In this document: piece after piece, positions 1 through 7,405 of the stretch
How the letters are laid out: every line of letters begins with the position of its first letter
Position numbering within the stretch: the stretch's first letter is position 1
Assembly (NCBI GenBank): GCA_041397765.1
Contig: JAWKWA010000024.1
Location: 1-64,000 of the forward strand
Length of the DNA: 64,000 nt
From: JAWKWA01 sp041397765
Lineage (GTDB): Bacteria > Pseudomonadota > Alphaproteobacteria > Rhizobiales > Hyphomicrobiaceae
Direction: 5' to 3'
Program-made: the position numbers and the translations under genes
Notes under the pieces: generated by a model
Seen by the model: only the letters and a program-made list of their open reading frames with translations
Databases searched by the model: none
What the model was told of the DNA's origin: nothing

Positions 1-31
1 GCGTCCGCTTCTAGCCTATCCGCTGAACGAG

Positions 32-58
32 AGCCCCCGGTGCCCTATCCCGGGGGCT
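32..58 (+). terminator. Rho-independent terminator
   Basis: A perfect 9-bp inverted repeat (32-40 paired with 50-58, GC-rich, 9-nt loop) is followed by a short T-containing tail. It probably ends a transcript that enters from left of the window, since no complete gene lies before it. Confidence 0.6.
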
Positions 59-60
59 TT

Positions 61-593
61 GTCGTTTCGGAACCTCGATCAGGCCGGTAACAGCTCTTGA
101 CCAGGCCGAGAGCGATCAGGTGACCGGCCGGCTCGCAATCCTGAGGAGTTTCGGGAGGACCCATGCGGCCGCCGGCTCCTGGCGGAGCGACACGTCAACC
201 GAGACCTCGGCACATCGATCGTTCGAAGCCATACCGCAGCGGAATCCTCGCCCTCACCCTGCTGACCGGCAACCGCAGGCTCCCAGATCCATTCCAGCCA
301 CGCGCGCATCCACGACATCGACATCATGGCCAGTCTGCCGGTGCTCCGGTGCGGCTTCGGCGTCTCCTTCGGCCTTCATGCCAGCACCCGTGCGGCCAAG
401 TGCTGTCGGGCATGATGAGCCACGGCGGAGCCGGCGCAAGGGGTGTCCCCAACATCGGTCCCTCGCTTGCGCTCAGGCTGCGATGCCGGGCGATACCCCT
501 CCCCTTGCGCCGTCTCCTCGAAGGCCGTGGCTCCTTCAAACCCCGACAGGCCGCAACGGGTGTGGCCTGACGAAACCAGAGGAGATCGCCATC
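61..593. other. No convincing gene; leader of the small-gene operon
   Basis: Several overlapping frames are open here, but their translations are rich in Pro, Arg and His, match nothing I recognise and have no good ribosome binding site. I treat the stretch as the upstream region of the operon that starts at 594. I could not pick out a convincing promoter. Confidence 0.4.
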
Positions 594-812
594 ATGGCAA
601 ACCAAACCACCAACAAGCCAACCCACGACGTCTGCTTCGTCAAGGATCGCGAGGGCAGAAAGGGCTACTGGACCACCATCGGAGCCGCCTGGGCGCACAA
701 GGACAGCGGAGGCCTCTCGCTGCAGCTCGACTTCGTGCCGACCGACCTCGCCTCCGGCCGTATCGTCGTCCGCGTCCGCTCCGAGAAGCCGCAAGGGGAG
801 GACGCCCGATGA
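594..812 (+). CDS. Small conserved mobile-element protein (72 aa)
   Basis: This 72-residue protein has a core reading GRKGYWTTIGAAWAHKDSGG. I recognise the pattern (charged start, WTxIGAAWxHKDGxG, then a hydrophobic strand) as that of small conserved proteins on alphaproteobacterial plasmids and integrative elements; no biochemical function is known to me. The ATG at 594 is chosen because AGAGGAGATC lies just upstream, although the frame stays open to 120. Its stop overlaps the next start (ATGA at 809), so it is the first gene of a translationally coupled five-gene unit that ends in a DNA methyltransferase. It probably belongs to the element bounded by the tRNA-Arg fragment at 3772. Confidence 0.75.
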   Translation: MANQTTNKPTHDVCFVKDREGRKGYWTTIGAAWAHKDSGGLSLQLDFVPTDLASGRIVVRVRSEKPQGEDAR

Positions 813-997
813 GCCTCTCCCCGAACGCACTCCGCATCGCAAAGGATCTCTGTCCGTACCCCCTCTGCGGGGTCACGGACGAGGCCCTCGGCGACATCCT
901 CGACGCCTGGCTCGCCGACGAGTTCGCCAGCGAGAGCCACCGGCACATCCACGACTGGTTCGACGAGGATCGGCGCAACGAAAGCACCGCGCAATGA
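809..997 (+). CDS. Hypothetical protein (62 aa)
   Basis: This short acidic protein of 62 residues starts at the ATG that overlaps the previous stop (ATGA). It contains two Cys residues near the N-terminus (LCPYPLCGV) and a His/Asp/Glu-rich C-terminal helix. I do not recognise the family. It is supported as a gene mainly by its place: four of the five genes between 594 and 2266 begin inside the stop codon of the gene before, which is typical of compact mobile-element operons. Its own stop overlaps the ATG at 994. Confidence 0.6.
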   Translation: MSLSPNALRIAKDLCPYPLCGVTDEALGDILDAWLADEFASESHRHIHDWFDEDRRNESTAQ

Positions 998-1221
998 CAC
1001 GCTACCGCATCACCTTCGACACGGTGCTTCGGCTCACCACCGAGTTGGGCGCTGCCTCCGAGGCCGACGCCCACTTCACCGCCTTCTGCGAAGCCGCAGC
1101 GCTCCTCCAGAACGACTCCACCGTGACACGGCAGTTCGGCCTCGATGGCTTCTCCATCGACCAGTTGTCGCCCTACCGGCTTCACCGGATCACCATCATC
1201 AATGAAAGCAACGACCAATGA
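994..1221 (+). CDS. Hypothetical protein (75 aa)
   Basis: A 75-residue protein starting with MTRYRITFDT, a beta-strand-like opening, then a helical segment rich in Ala and Glu and a C-terminal strand (YRLHRITIIN). The family is unknown to me. It overlaps both neighbours by four bases (ATGA at 994 and 1218), so it is very probably co-translated with them. Its N-terminal pattern (strand with alternating hydrophobics, then Glu/Ala helix) resembles that of the next protein; the two could be related small alpha/beta folds, but this is only inferred from residue pattern. Confidence 0.6.
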   Translation: MTRYRITFDTVLRLTTELGAASEADAHFTAFCEAAALLQNDSTVTRQFGLDGFSIDQLSPYRLHRITIINESNDQ

Positions 1222-1592
1222 CCACGAAACTCTACACCGTCACGCTCGACCAGCTTGCCACCTGGCAAGTCACCGTCGCAGCCGACAGCGAGAAGGAGGC
1301 CGAGCAAATCGCCAAGACCGTTCTCTGGGAGGAAGCCTGGCAACCGCCGGCTGGCGTCAAGCACATCAGCCACGAGGAGACTGCCAGGGTCGAGCCTGCA
1401 CCGCACCCCGTCCGACAATTCCGGGTGGATTCGACTTATCGCCTCGACTTCAGCATGACCGTCCCGGCCAGCACCGAGGACGAGGCCATCCAGCACGCCA
1501 AGCGGCTCTATCAGAACGACTGCGGCCCCTTCGAGTTCGAGATCGGCGAGGAACGCGTCGGCCCCTACGCGGCCGAGGAGGTGCGCCAATGA
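1218..1592 (+). CDS. Hypothetical protein with two similar halves (124 aa)
   Basis: This 124-residue protein shows an internal repeat of pattern. Residues 1-40 (LYTVTLDQLATWQVTVAADS, then EKEAEQIAK) and about 70-110 (FSMTVPASTEDEAIQHAKRL) each make a strand, a turn with Ala-Ser/Asp, and a helix. It overlaps both the preceding and following genes by four bases. I know of no function. Homologues of this type, with a VxAxSxxEAxxxAK pattern, are common as small accessory proteins on alphaproteobacterial elements. Confidence 0.65.
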   Translation: MTTKLYTVTLDQLATWQVTVAADSEKEAEQIAKTVLWEEAWQPPAGVKHISHEETARVEPAPHPVRQFRVDSTYRLDFSMTVPASTEDEAIQHAKRLYQNDCGPFEFEIGEERVGPYAAEEVRQ

Positions 1593-2266
1593 ACGCCATC
1601 CCCACCCATCTCCGCCTGCTGACGCCGCAGGAATTCGCCGCGCGCCGCATTGTCACCACCACGACCCGTGCCTTCCGCACCGGACCGCGTATCGCACCGC
1701 ACCGCGCCGCGTTCGAGTATTACCCGACGCCGCCCGAGGCGACCCGTGCATTGCTTTCTGTCGAGAGCTTCGAGGGCTCGATCTGGGAGCCGGCCTGCGG
1801 CGAGGGCCACATCTCCAAGGTGCTCGAGGCAGCCGGCCACGACGTCGTCAGCACAGACCTCGCCACCTGCTGGGGCTATGGCGAGACCGGCCGCGATTTC
1901 CTCGATGCCCGACAATCACGCGCAATGCACATCGTCACCAACCCGCCCTATGGCCGGGGCCTTGCCGATGCCTTCGTCACCCACGCGCTCCGCTTGACGC
2001 GAGAGACCGGCGGCAAGGTCGCCATGCTGCTCGCCATCCAGAGCCTCGCCCATCCGCTCCGGCACGCTTTCTGGACCCGCAATGCACCCGCCGTCATCCA
2101 CGCCCTCGACGAGTGCCAGTGCTGGCCCTACGGCGATCCCGCCAAAGCGACCACCGCGATCGGCAAGCAGCGCTATGTCTGGGTCGTCTGGAAGCCCGGC
2201 CACAAGGGCCCGACCGCATTCAACTGGCTGAGCACCAAAGGCTTCCGGGAGCGCGGCGGGCCGTGA
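1589..2266 (+). CDS. Orphan N6-adenine-type DNA methyltransferase
   Basis: This protein of 225 residues is a class I SAM-dependent methyltransferase. Motif I reads WEPACGEGHI and motif IV reads NPPYGRG, the latter being the NPPY signature of N6-adenine (or glutamine) methyltransferases. The YYPTPPEAT stretch before motif I is typical of small phage and plasmid DNA methylases. The ATG at 1589 overlaps the previous stop (ATGA); the open frame further upstream belongs to other genes. No restriction endonuclease is visible nearby, so it is an orphan, perhaps for anti-restriction or element regulation. It is the last gene of the operon and is followed by the integrase remnant on the opposite strand. 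Confidence 0.8.
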   Translation: MNAIPTHLRLLTPQEFAARRIVTTTTRAFRTGPRIAPHRAAFEYYPTPPEATRALLSVESFEGSIWEPACGEGHISKVLEAAGHDVVSTDLATCWGYGETGRDFLDARQSRAMHIVTNPPYGRGLADAFVTHALRLTRETGGKVAMLLAIQSLAHPLRHAFWTRNAPAVIHALDECQCWPYGDPAKATTAIGKQRYVWVVWKPGHKGPTAFNWLSTKGFRERGGP

Positions 2267-2293
2267 GGCCGGTCCCACTCTTCCAAGCCACTC

Positions 2294-3540
2294 CTATGCG
2301 CTCTCGAACCCCATCCGCTCAGAAACCACACGGGAAACGTGATCGGCTGCATCGGCGAGCGCGTGATCGACGTGATGCGCATAGCGGGCGGTTACAGTCC
2401 CTGCAACATGGCCCAGCAGTCCAGCAATCGGTCAGTTCACTGTAATCTAGCTCGTGAGCGACCGTTGCAGTTACGTCGCAGCGTGTGGGCGGTAACGTCA
2501 ACCAGTTGCGCAACCTTGCAAAGACGCGACATTGGTTTCGTGATGTTGACGAGTGGCTCCTGGCCACGTATGGCCGGAAACAGCCAGTCTCGTCCAGGCC
2601 GCGCGATATCGATCAGGTGCTGGAGCACATGCGCGCCAGCAGGGGCGCAGTTGCGGCCCTGTCTTAGTATCCCTAAGGCGAAGGCAACGTCCCGCAATAT
2701 CAACATCGGATGCCTTCAAACTAAGTATCTCTCCTCTTCTGCACCCGGATACGCGAGTGCCCAGACGGCATGCGATATCGGCAGTTCCAATCCGATCTCC
2801 CTTCCGCGCTTCAGGGCATCCCCCAGTCGGCGATACTCTTCCGGCGAAAGAAAGCGAGTTCGACGTCCATCGGCTGGAAGTTCAATTCTTGACATGGATT
2901 TTTCTCTATAAGTCCCTTTCGAACAGCATAGGTGCAGATAGCGGACAACAATTTAACGGCCTTTACTGCGGTTCCTGTGCCACCTGTTACAATTGCCCGC
3001 CCCCTCGGTCCCGTCCTTTCGTCAGCAGCAGTCTTTCCCAGGAAACTGCCATAAACATCGACTGAACGTCATTGCGTGATAACTCATCTAGTGGAATCAA
3101 TCCGAGGATTGGCAAGATGACGACGATTGGACGCGTCCGTGATCGATCTGCACAGTCCCCGCCTTCTGATCCGCCCTTCGATGGAGGATCCGCCCGCTTT
3201 GGGCTTCAGAGATATATGCCTCACAGATATCACGCACAGTCGTAACCTTTCGCGCGGCTTTGCGCGCGGCAGATGGATCGGCACCATGACGGGTACCGGC
3301 CAGTATGACGATTGCACGTTCCCTGGCTTGGTCGACGGTGAGCACACCGTATCGTCCAAGTGCATGTCGGCGCGTCTGTCCGCGTTCGGTTCTGTATTGG
3401 ACGATAAACGTCGCTACCCCGGTTGGTTTCATCCGGACGCCGAAGCCCCTCAGCTCACCGCACCACAAGAACACATCTCCTTCGGCTCGCGGCTTCATAC
3501 CATCGACGGCGCGCTTCAGTAGTTTTCCACGCATTTTCAT
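2294..3540 (-). pseudogene. Tyrosine-recombinase integrase, multiply frameshifted
   Basis: The N-terminal 110 codons from 3540 form a DUF4102-type arm-binding domain (GFGVRMKPTGVATF, HALGRYG). The frame then breaks repeatedly, but the rest of the protein can be read by changing frame: VILPILG near 3110, GPRGRAIVTGG and LLSAICTYAVRKGL near 2920-3020, FLSPEEYRRLGDAL near 2860, GCRRGEILSLKASDVD near 2710, WLFPA near 2570, HTLRR near 2490, and AGLLGH plus TARYAHHVD near 2350-2420. It ends in a stop at 2294-2296. The catalytic Arg, HxxR and Tyr boxes are all still recognisable. I count at least five frame changes, so the gene is dead and the element cannot excise with its own integrase. Confidence 0.88.
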
Positions 3541-3576
3541 CCTCCACAGTAGGGTCTGAGAAGGGGCGAAACGAGG

Positions 3577-3654
3577 CGGGGAAGCAAAATCTGCTTCCCC
3601 GTGCTAGATAACTGATCTCAGGTCCAAGGGTCAACGGGGAAGCGCGGGGGAAGC
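3577..3654. repeat. Four copies of CGGGGAAGC-type repeat between integrase and att site
   Basis: The 9-mer CGGGGAAGC occurs at 3577-3585 and 3635-3643, a one-mismatch copy lies at 3646-3654, and an inverted copy at 3593-3601 forms a 10-bp hairpin with the first. The position between the integrase start and the tRNA fragment suits integrase arm-type or excisionase sites. The hairpin alone could instead be a terminator. Confidence 0.4.
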
Positions 3655-3771
3655 TGGAGGGCGCAAAGCCCAGGCCTAAACTGCGTAAAATCAGGTAGTT
3701 ATGTCGGATCAAGAATCCTAGCTAGATCGCACGCATGACGGCCGAATCGCAGTCTTGTCAGACTTTGTCCC

Positions 3772-3820
3772 CTGCCCTCCGAAGGCAGAGGTCAGAGGTT
3801 CGAATCCTCCGGGTGCGCCA
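3772..3820 (+). other. 3' fragment of tRNA-Arg(CCG): island attachment site
   Basis: From 3772 the sequence reads as the anticodon arm (CTGCC, loop CTCCGAA with anticodon CCG, GGCAG), the TTCGAAT T-loop and an acceptor end GGGTGCGCCA. No D-arm or 5' acceptor half lies upstream, and the T-stem 3' side is one base short of the usual form. This is what integration into the 3' part of a tRNA gene leaves behind: the displaced original end lies here, and a rebuilt intact tRNA-Arg gene should lie at the other end of the element, left of this window. The decayed integrase at 2294-3540 supports this. A short inverted repeat (AGTCT/AGACT, 3751-3764) flanks it. Confidence 0.85.
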
Positions 3821-3966
3821 GGTTTTCAATGAACTCATGATCTTAGAAATCGTGCCTGATTGCTCTGGCGGTCGGATGGCAGGCCTGTTGCGCGCGGTCG
3901 GGCGCTGGCGGCTTGATCCGTGCCGATCGATGCGCCGATGACGCTTCGGGGTTCTCCCGGAGGCGC

Positions 3967-4740
3967 TCAACGGCCGCCCGTCAGGAACTCGGCAAAGCCG
4001 CCCTCGCAGGTCCGGTCGAGCAGGCGGCGGTAGTCGCCGAAGCTCTGATGGCGGGGGTCGATGCGGCCGAAGGCCGGCGCGGCGACGTCGCGCAACGGCT
4101 TCAGGACGATCGGCGTGGCGACCGGCGAGAGATGGGAGCCGCGCCCCGATTTCAGCGTGGTCAGAACGCCGTGCATCTCGCCAGTGATGACCGGCCGCGC
4201 CACCACGACGAGCCTGATCTGCCCGTGGCGGTTGGTCAGCAGATAGATGTGGCCGGACTGGTGGGGAACGGCGACATCGCCGAACTGGGCGAACTCGCGA
4301 TCGGTCCGCTCGGTCTCGCGGAAGGAGAGACGGTCGCCGGTCGCCGCCCAGGCGATGTCGGTGCGATAGGCATAGATGGCGCCGCTGTCGCCGAAGGATG
4401 GTCTGAGGGTCAGGTAGGTGCCCTCGAGCCAGGCAACGGCTGCGCGGTTGTAGCTGCCGAGCTCGTCGGGCGCATTGCCGTCCGAACGCGCGTCCCGGCC
4501 TTGGGCATCGCCGCGGCCGTTGCGGCGCGGCAGGTTGACGCCGAGCGCCTCCTCCAGACGAACGATGGTTGCAAGCGTGAAGGGGCGGCGGCCGGACAAG
4601 GCCTTCTCGAGGGTCGACAGGCTGACACGGGCCTCGGCGGCGAGCCGGTCGCGCGACATGCGGCGGCGTGCGATCTCCTCGCGGATGCGATCGGAGAGGC
4701 GCGCATTCTCCTCTGCCGTGAGCCTTGCGTCGCGTGCCAT
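3967..4740 (-). CDS. XRE-family transcriptional regulator
   Basis: A 257-residue protein with an N-terminal helix-turn-helix of the Cro/C1 type (about residues 10-65; MSRDRLAAEARVSLSTLEKA then GRRPFTLATIVRLEEAL). A C-terminal alpha/beta sensor-like domain of some 150 residues, unassigned by me, follows. The start at 4740 is preferred over the longer frame to 4905 because GAGGGGG stands just upstream and the extension looks non-coding. It is divergent from the bchE-like gene at 4904, with 163 bp between, so it is a good candidate to control that gene. The C-terminal domain could sense a small ligand or tetrapyrrole, but nothing in the sequence proves this. Confidence 0.75.
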   Translation of the reverse strand: MARDARLTAEENARLSDRIREEIARRRMSRDRLAAEARVSLSTLEKALSGRRPFTLATIVRLEEALGVNLPRRNGRGDAQGRDARSDGNAPDELGSYNRAAVAWLEGTYLTLRPSFGDSGAIYAYRTDIAWAATGDRLSFRETERTDREFAQFGDVAVPHQSGHIYLLTNRHGQIRLVVVARPVITGEMHGVLTTLKSGRGSHLSPVATPIVLKPLRDVAAPAFGRIDPRHQSFGDYRRLLDRTCEGGFAEFLTGGR

Positions 4741-4903
4741 GCCGGCATTCCCCCTCGCCCCGGACAAATCCTCACATAGCCGCCGGCCATGGCGCCGGCA
4801 AGGCGGATCGGTGCGCGGGCTGGCCGGAAGTTCTCGAACTGCCCGCTGGTCCGTGGCGGCGGGAACCGGGAGGCTCTGCCGGCGGGCGAAACGAGGGTGG
4901 ACC

Positions 4904-6640
4904 ATGCAGATGAATGAGGAATTCGAGCAGCCGCCGTGTGGCGCGGGCGATATCGGCAGGCACGCGGCGGCCGCCGAGGCCGTCGTGGTGACCAGGGCGG
5001 CCTATGAGGGCTGGGCGCGGCGGCTGCTGGCGGCACGCTCGGGGGCGACCGCGCGCCGGCCGCGACCATCGGGTGGCCGGCCGCTGAAAGTGCTGATCGT
5101 CAATCCGCCGCATCCCTCGATCGGCTCTCGCATGCCCGGCGAGATGCTGCCGCCGCTCGGACTTCTCTCGGTCGGCGGGCCGCTCATCGACGATGGCCAC
5201 GAGGTGGCGCTGATCGATGCGGATGTCTGCGACATGGCGCTCGACGCCCTGGTGCTGGACGTGGCGAGGCGCGAGGTCGACGTGCTGCTGATCGGCCACA
5301 ACGGCTCGACCTCGGCCCATCCGGTGGTGGCGCAACTGATCCCCATGCTGCGGCGCGTGCAGCCCGAGGCCACGATCGTCTATGGCGGCGTGTTCCCGAC
5401 CTATCATTGGCGCGAGGTGCTCGCCGAGCTGCCCGGGATCGACGTGATCGTGCGCGGAGAGGGCGAGGAGACGGCGCGGCGGCTGATGGCCGCGATTCGC
5501 GACGGCGAGGCGATCGAGACCATTCCCGGCCTCGCCTTCGTCGGCAATGGCGAGCCTCATGCGACACCGCCGGCGCCGATGATCACCGATCTCGACCGCT
5601 ACCGGGTCGGCTGGGAGCTCGTCGATCTCAGCCGCTACAGCTATTACGGCGGGCGGCGCGGCGTGGTGATCCAGTTCTCGCGCGGCTGCCCGCATCTGTG
5701 CAGCTTCTGCGGCCAGCGCGGCTTCTGGACCCGCTGGCGGCACCGCGACCCGCATCTGCTGGCCAAGGAGATCGCCTGGCTCCATCGGGTGCACGGCGTC
5801 AGGATGATCAGCTTCGCCGACGAGAACCCGACGACCTCGAAGAAGGCCTGGCGCAGTCTGCTCGAGGCGCTGATCGCGGAGCGTCTCGACCTCACCATGA
5901 TCGCGACGATCCGCGCCGACGACATCGTGCGCGACGCCGACATGCTGCATCTCTATCGCAAGGCCGGCTTCGAGCGGTTCCTGATCGGCACCGAGAATGC
6001 CGACGACGAGACCATCCAGCGCATCAGGAAAGGCAGCTCGCGGACGACGGACCGTCAGGCGATCGAGCTCTTGCGTGAGCATGGCATCCTCTCGCTCGCC
6101 TCGTGGATCACCGGTTTCGAGGAGGAGGCGGTCGGCGACTACTGGCGGGCGTTTCGCCGGCTGCATGCGCTCGATCCCGACCAGATCATCACGCTCTATG
6201 TGACGCCGCACCGCTGGTCGCCGCTCTATCGGGAGGTGAAGGAGCGCCGCGTCATCCAGACCGACCAGAGGCGATGGGACTACAAGCATCAGGTGCTGGA
6301 GAACCGGGCCCTCGCCCCCTGGCAGGGCTTCCTCCTCGTCAAGCTCATCGAGGTGGCGATGCAGGCGCGGCCGAAGGCGCTGTGGCGGACCTATCTGCAA
6401 CGCGACCGGGCGGCACGGGCCGGCATGCGCTGGTATGCGCGCATCGGGCGCCGGGTCTGGCTGCACGAGGTCTCATCGTTCCTCTTCAGGGACCGGCGGA
6501 TCAAGGACGGGCCGACACTGGAGGCGTTTCTCGGGCGGCCGCAGGAGGCGGAGGAGGAGGCGCTCGCGGTCCGGCGCGGCCGGGCGGCGGGGAGCCGGAC
6601 ACCATCGCAAGCAGCAGCCGCGGCCGGCCTGCGAGCGTGA
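4904..6640 (+). CDS. bchE: BchE-type anaerobic Mg-protoporphyrin IX monomethyl ester cyclase
   Basis: A 578-residue protein with an N-terminal B12-binding domain (LIVNPP, then GLLSVGGPL) and a radical SAM domain whose iron-sulfur cysteines are C262, C266 and C269 (RGCPHLCSFCGQ). FADENPTTSKKAW, the RADDIVRDAD segment, YVTPHRW and RRWDYKHQVL follow the pattern I associate with BchE. BchE closes the isocyclic ring of bacteriochlorophyll without oxygen, using cobalamin and SAM. The start at 4904 follows a GAGGGTGG box; the longer frame overlaps the divergent regulator. It stands alone, away from any photosynthesis cluster, next to an XRE regulator and convergent with engB 8 bp away. A related cyclase-like B12/radical SAM enzyme with another substrate is the alternative. 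Confidence 0.8.
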   Translation: MQMNEEFEQPPCGAGDIGRHAAAAEAVVVTRAAYEGWARRLLAARSGATARRPRPSGGRPLKVLIVNPPHPSIGSRMPGEMLPPLGLLSVGGPLIDDGHEVALIDADVCDMALDALVLDVARREVDVLLIGHNGSTSAHPVVAQLIPMLRRVQPEATIVYGGVFPTYHWREVLAELPGIDVIVRGEGEETARRLMAAIRDGEAIETIPGLAFVGNGEPHATPPAPMITDLDRYRVGWELVDLSRYSYYGGRRGVVIQFSRGCPHLCSFCGQRGFWTRWRHRDPHLLAKEIAWLHRVHGVRMISFADENPTTSKKAWRSLLEALIAERLDLTMIATIRADDIVRDADMLHLYRKAGFERFLIGTENADDETIQRIRKGSSRTTDRQAIELLREHGILSLASWITGFEEEAVGDYWRAFRRLHALDPDQIITLYVTPHRWSPLYREVKERRVIQTDQRRWDYKHQVLENRALAPWQGFLLVKLIEVAMQARPKALWRTYLQRDRAARAGMRWYARIGRRVWLHEVSSFLFRDRRIKDGPTLEAFLGRPQEAEEEALAVRRGRAAGSRTPSQAAAAAGLRA

Positions 6641-6648
6641 GCCGGTCT

Positions 6649-7368
6649 TCAGCCCGACGCGGCGATGCCGGCGATGGCGGCTCTCAGCTCGTCGATGCCG
6701 GTGCCCTTCTCGGATGAGGTGACGAGGACGATCGGGAAGGCCGCCGGCCGCCTCGCGATCCGGGCGGCCGTGTCGGCGAGCGTGGCGGCGAGCGCCTTGC
6801 TGCCGGGCTTGTCGCATTTCGTCAGCACGACCTGATAGGGCACGGCCGCCTCGTCGAGCAGCGCCATCATCTCCTCGTCGTTCGCCTTCACGCCATGGCG
6901 CGAATCGACCAGCAGAAAGACGCGCCTCAGCGTCACGCGACCGCGCAGATAGGCGCGGATCAGCCGCGTCCAGGCGTCGACCAGAGGCTTGGGGGCGCTC
7001 GCAAAACCGTAGCCCGGCATATCGACGATCGATAGCGCGACGCCCTCGGCGACGAAGAAGTTGAGCTCCTGGGTGCGGCCGGGCGTGTTGGAGGTGCGGG
7101 CGAGGCCGCGCCGGGCCGTCACGGCATTGATGAGGCTCGACTTGCCGACATTGGAGCGGCCGGCGAAGGCGATCTCCGGGCCGAGCGGTTCGGGCAGGTG
7201 CTCGAGCGCGGGCGCGCCCATGCGGAACTGCCAGGGACGGCGGAACAGCGCCGCGCCGGCCGCCAGTTCGTCCGCGTCCGGCACGTAGCGGAGCACGGGA
7301 GCGCCGCCGTCGACCGCCTGTTGCATGTCCGCCTCCCGGCCGGCGGCACCGCCGTCCGCATCACTCAT
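6649..7368 (-). CDS. engB: Ribosome biogenesis GTPase EngB (YihA/YsxC)
   Basis: A 239-residue TRAFAC GTPase. G1 is GRSNVGKS (residues 70-77), G3 is DMPGYG (116-121) and G4 is TKCDK (183-187). EngB assists late assembly of the 50S subunit and is usually essential. The first 30 residues are a variable extension, so a start at the internal Met (7326) is possible. It follows yidC on the same strand, with 37 bp between, completing the rpmH-rnpA-yidC-engB order common in alphaproteobacteria. argB, which often follows, is absent; the bchE gene lies there instead, in convergent orientation. Confidence 0.93.
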   Translation of the reverse strand: MSDADGGAAGREADMQQAVDGGAPVLRYVPDADELAAGAALFRRPWQFRMGAPALEHLPEPLGPEIAFAGRSNVGKSSLINAVTARRGLARTSNTPGRTQELNFFVAEGVALSIVDMPGYGFASAPKPLVDAWTRLIRAYLRGRVTLRRVFLLVDSRHGVKANDEEMMALLDEAAVPYQVVLTKCDKPGSKALAATLADTAARIARRPAAFPIVLVTSSEKGTGIDELRAAIAGIAASG

Positions 7369-7405
7369 CGAGGGCCGATCGGCCGCGAGGCCTGCCCCAT
7401 CCCGA

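Noticed and set aside
120..593. N-terminal extension of the first small protein
   Set aside because: The upstream 158 codons have no family likeness, while the ATG at 594 has a strong binding site and begins the conserved part.
3721..3820. Complete tRNA gene
   Set aside because: The anticodon arm, T-arm and acceptor 3' end are there, but no D-arm or matching 5' acceptor strand; it is a 3' fragment left by integration.
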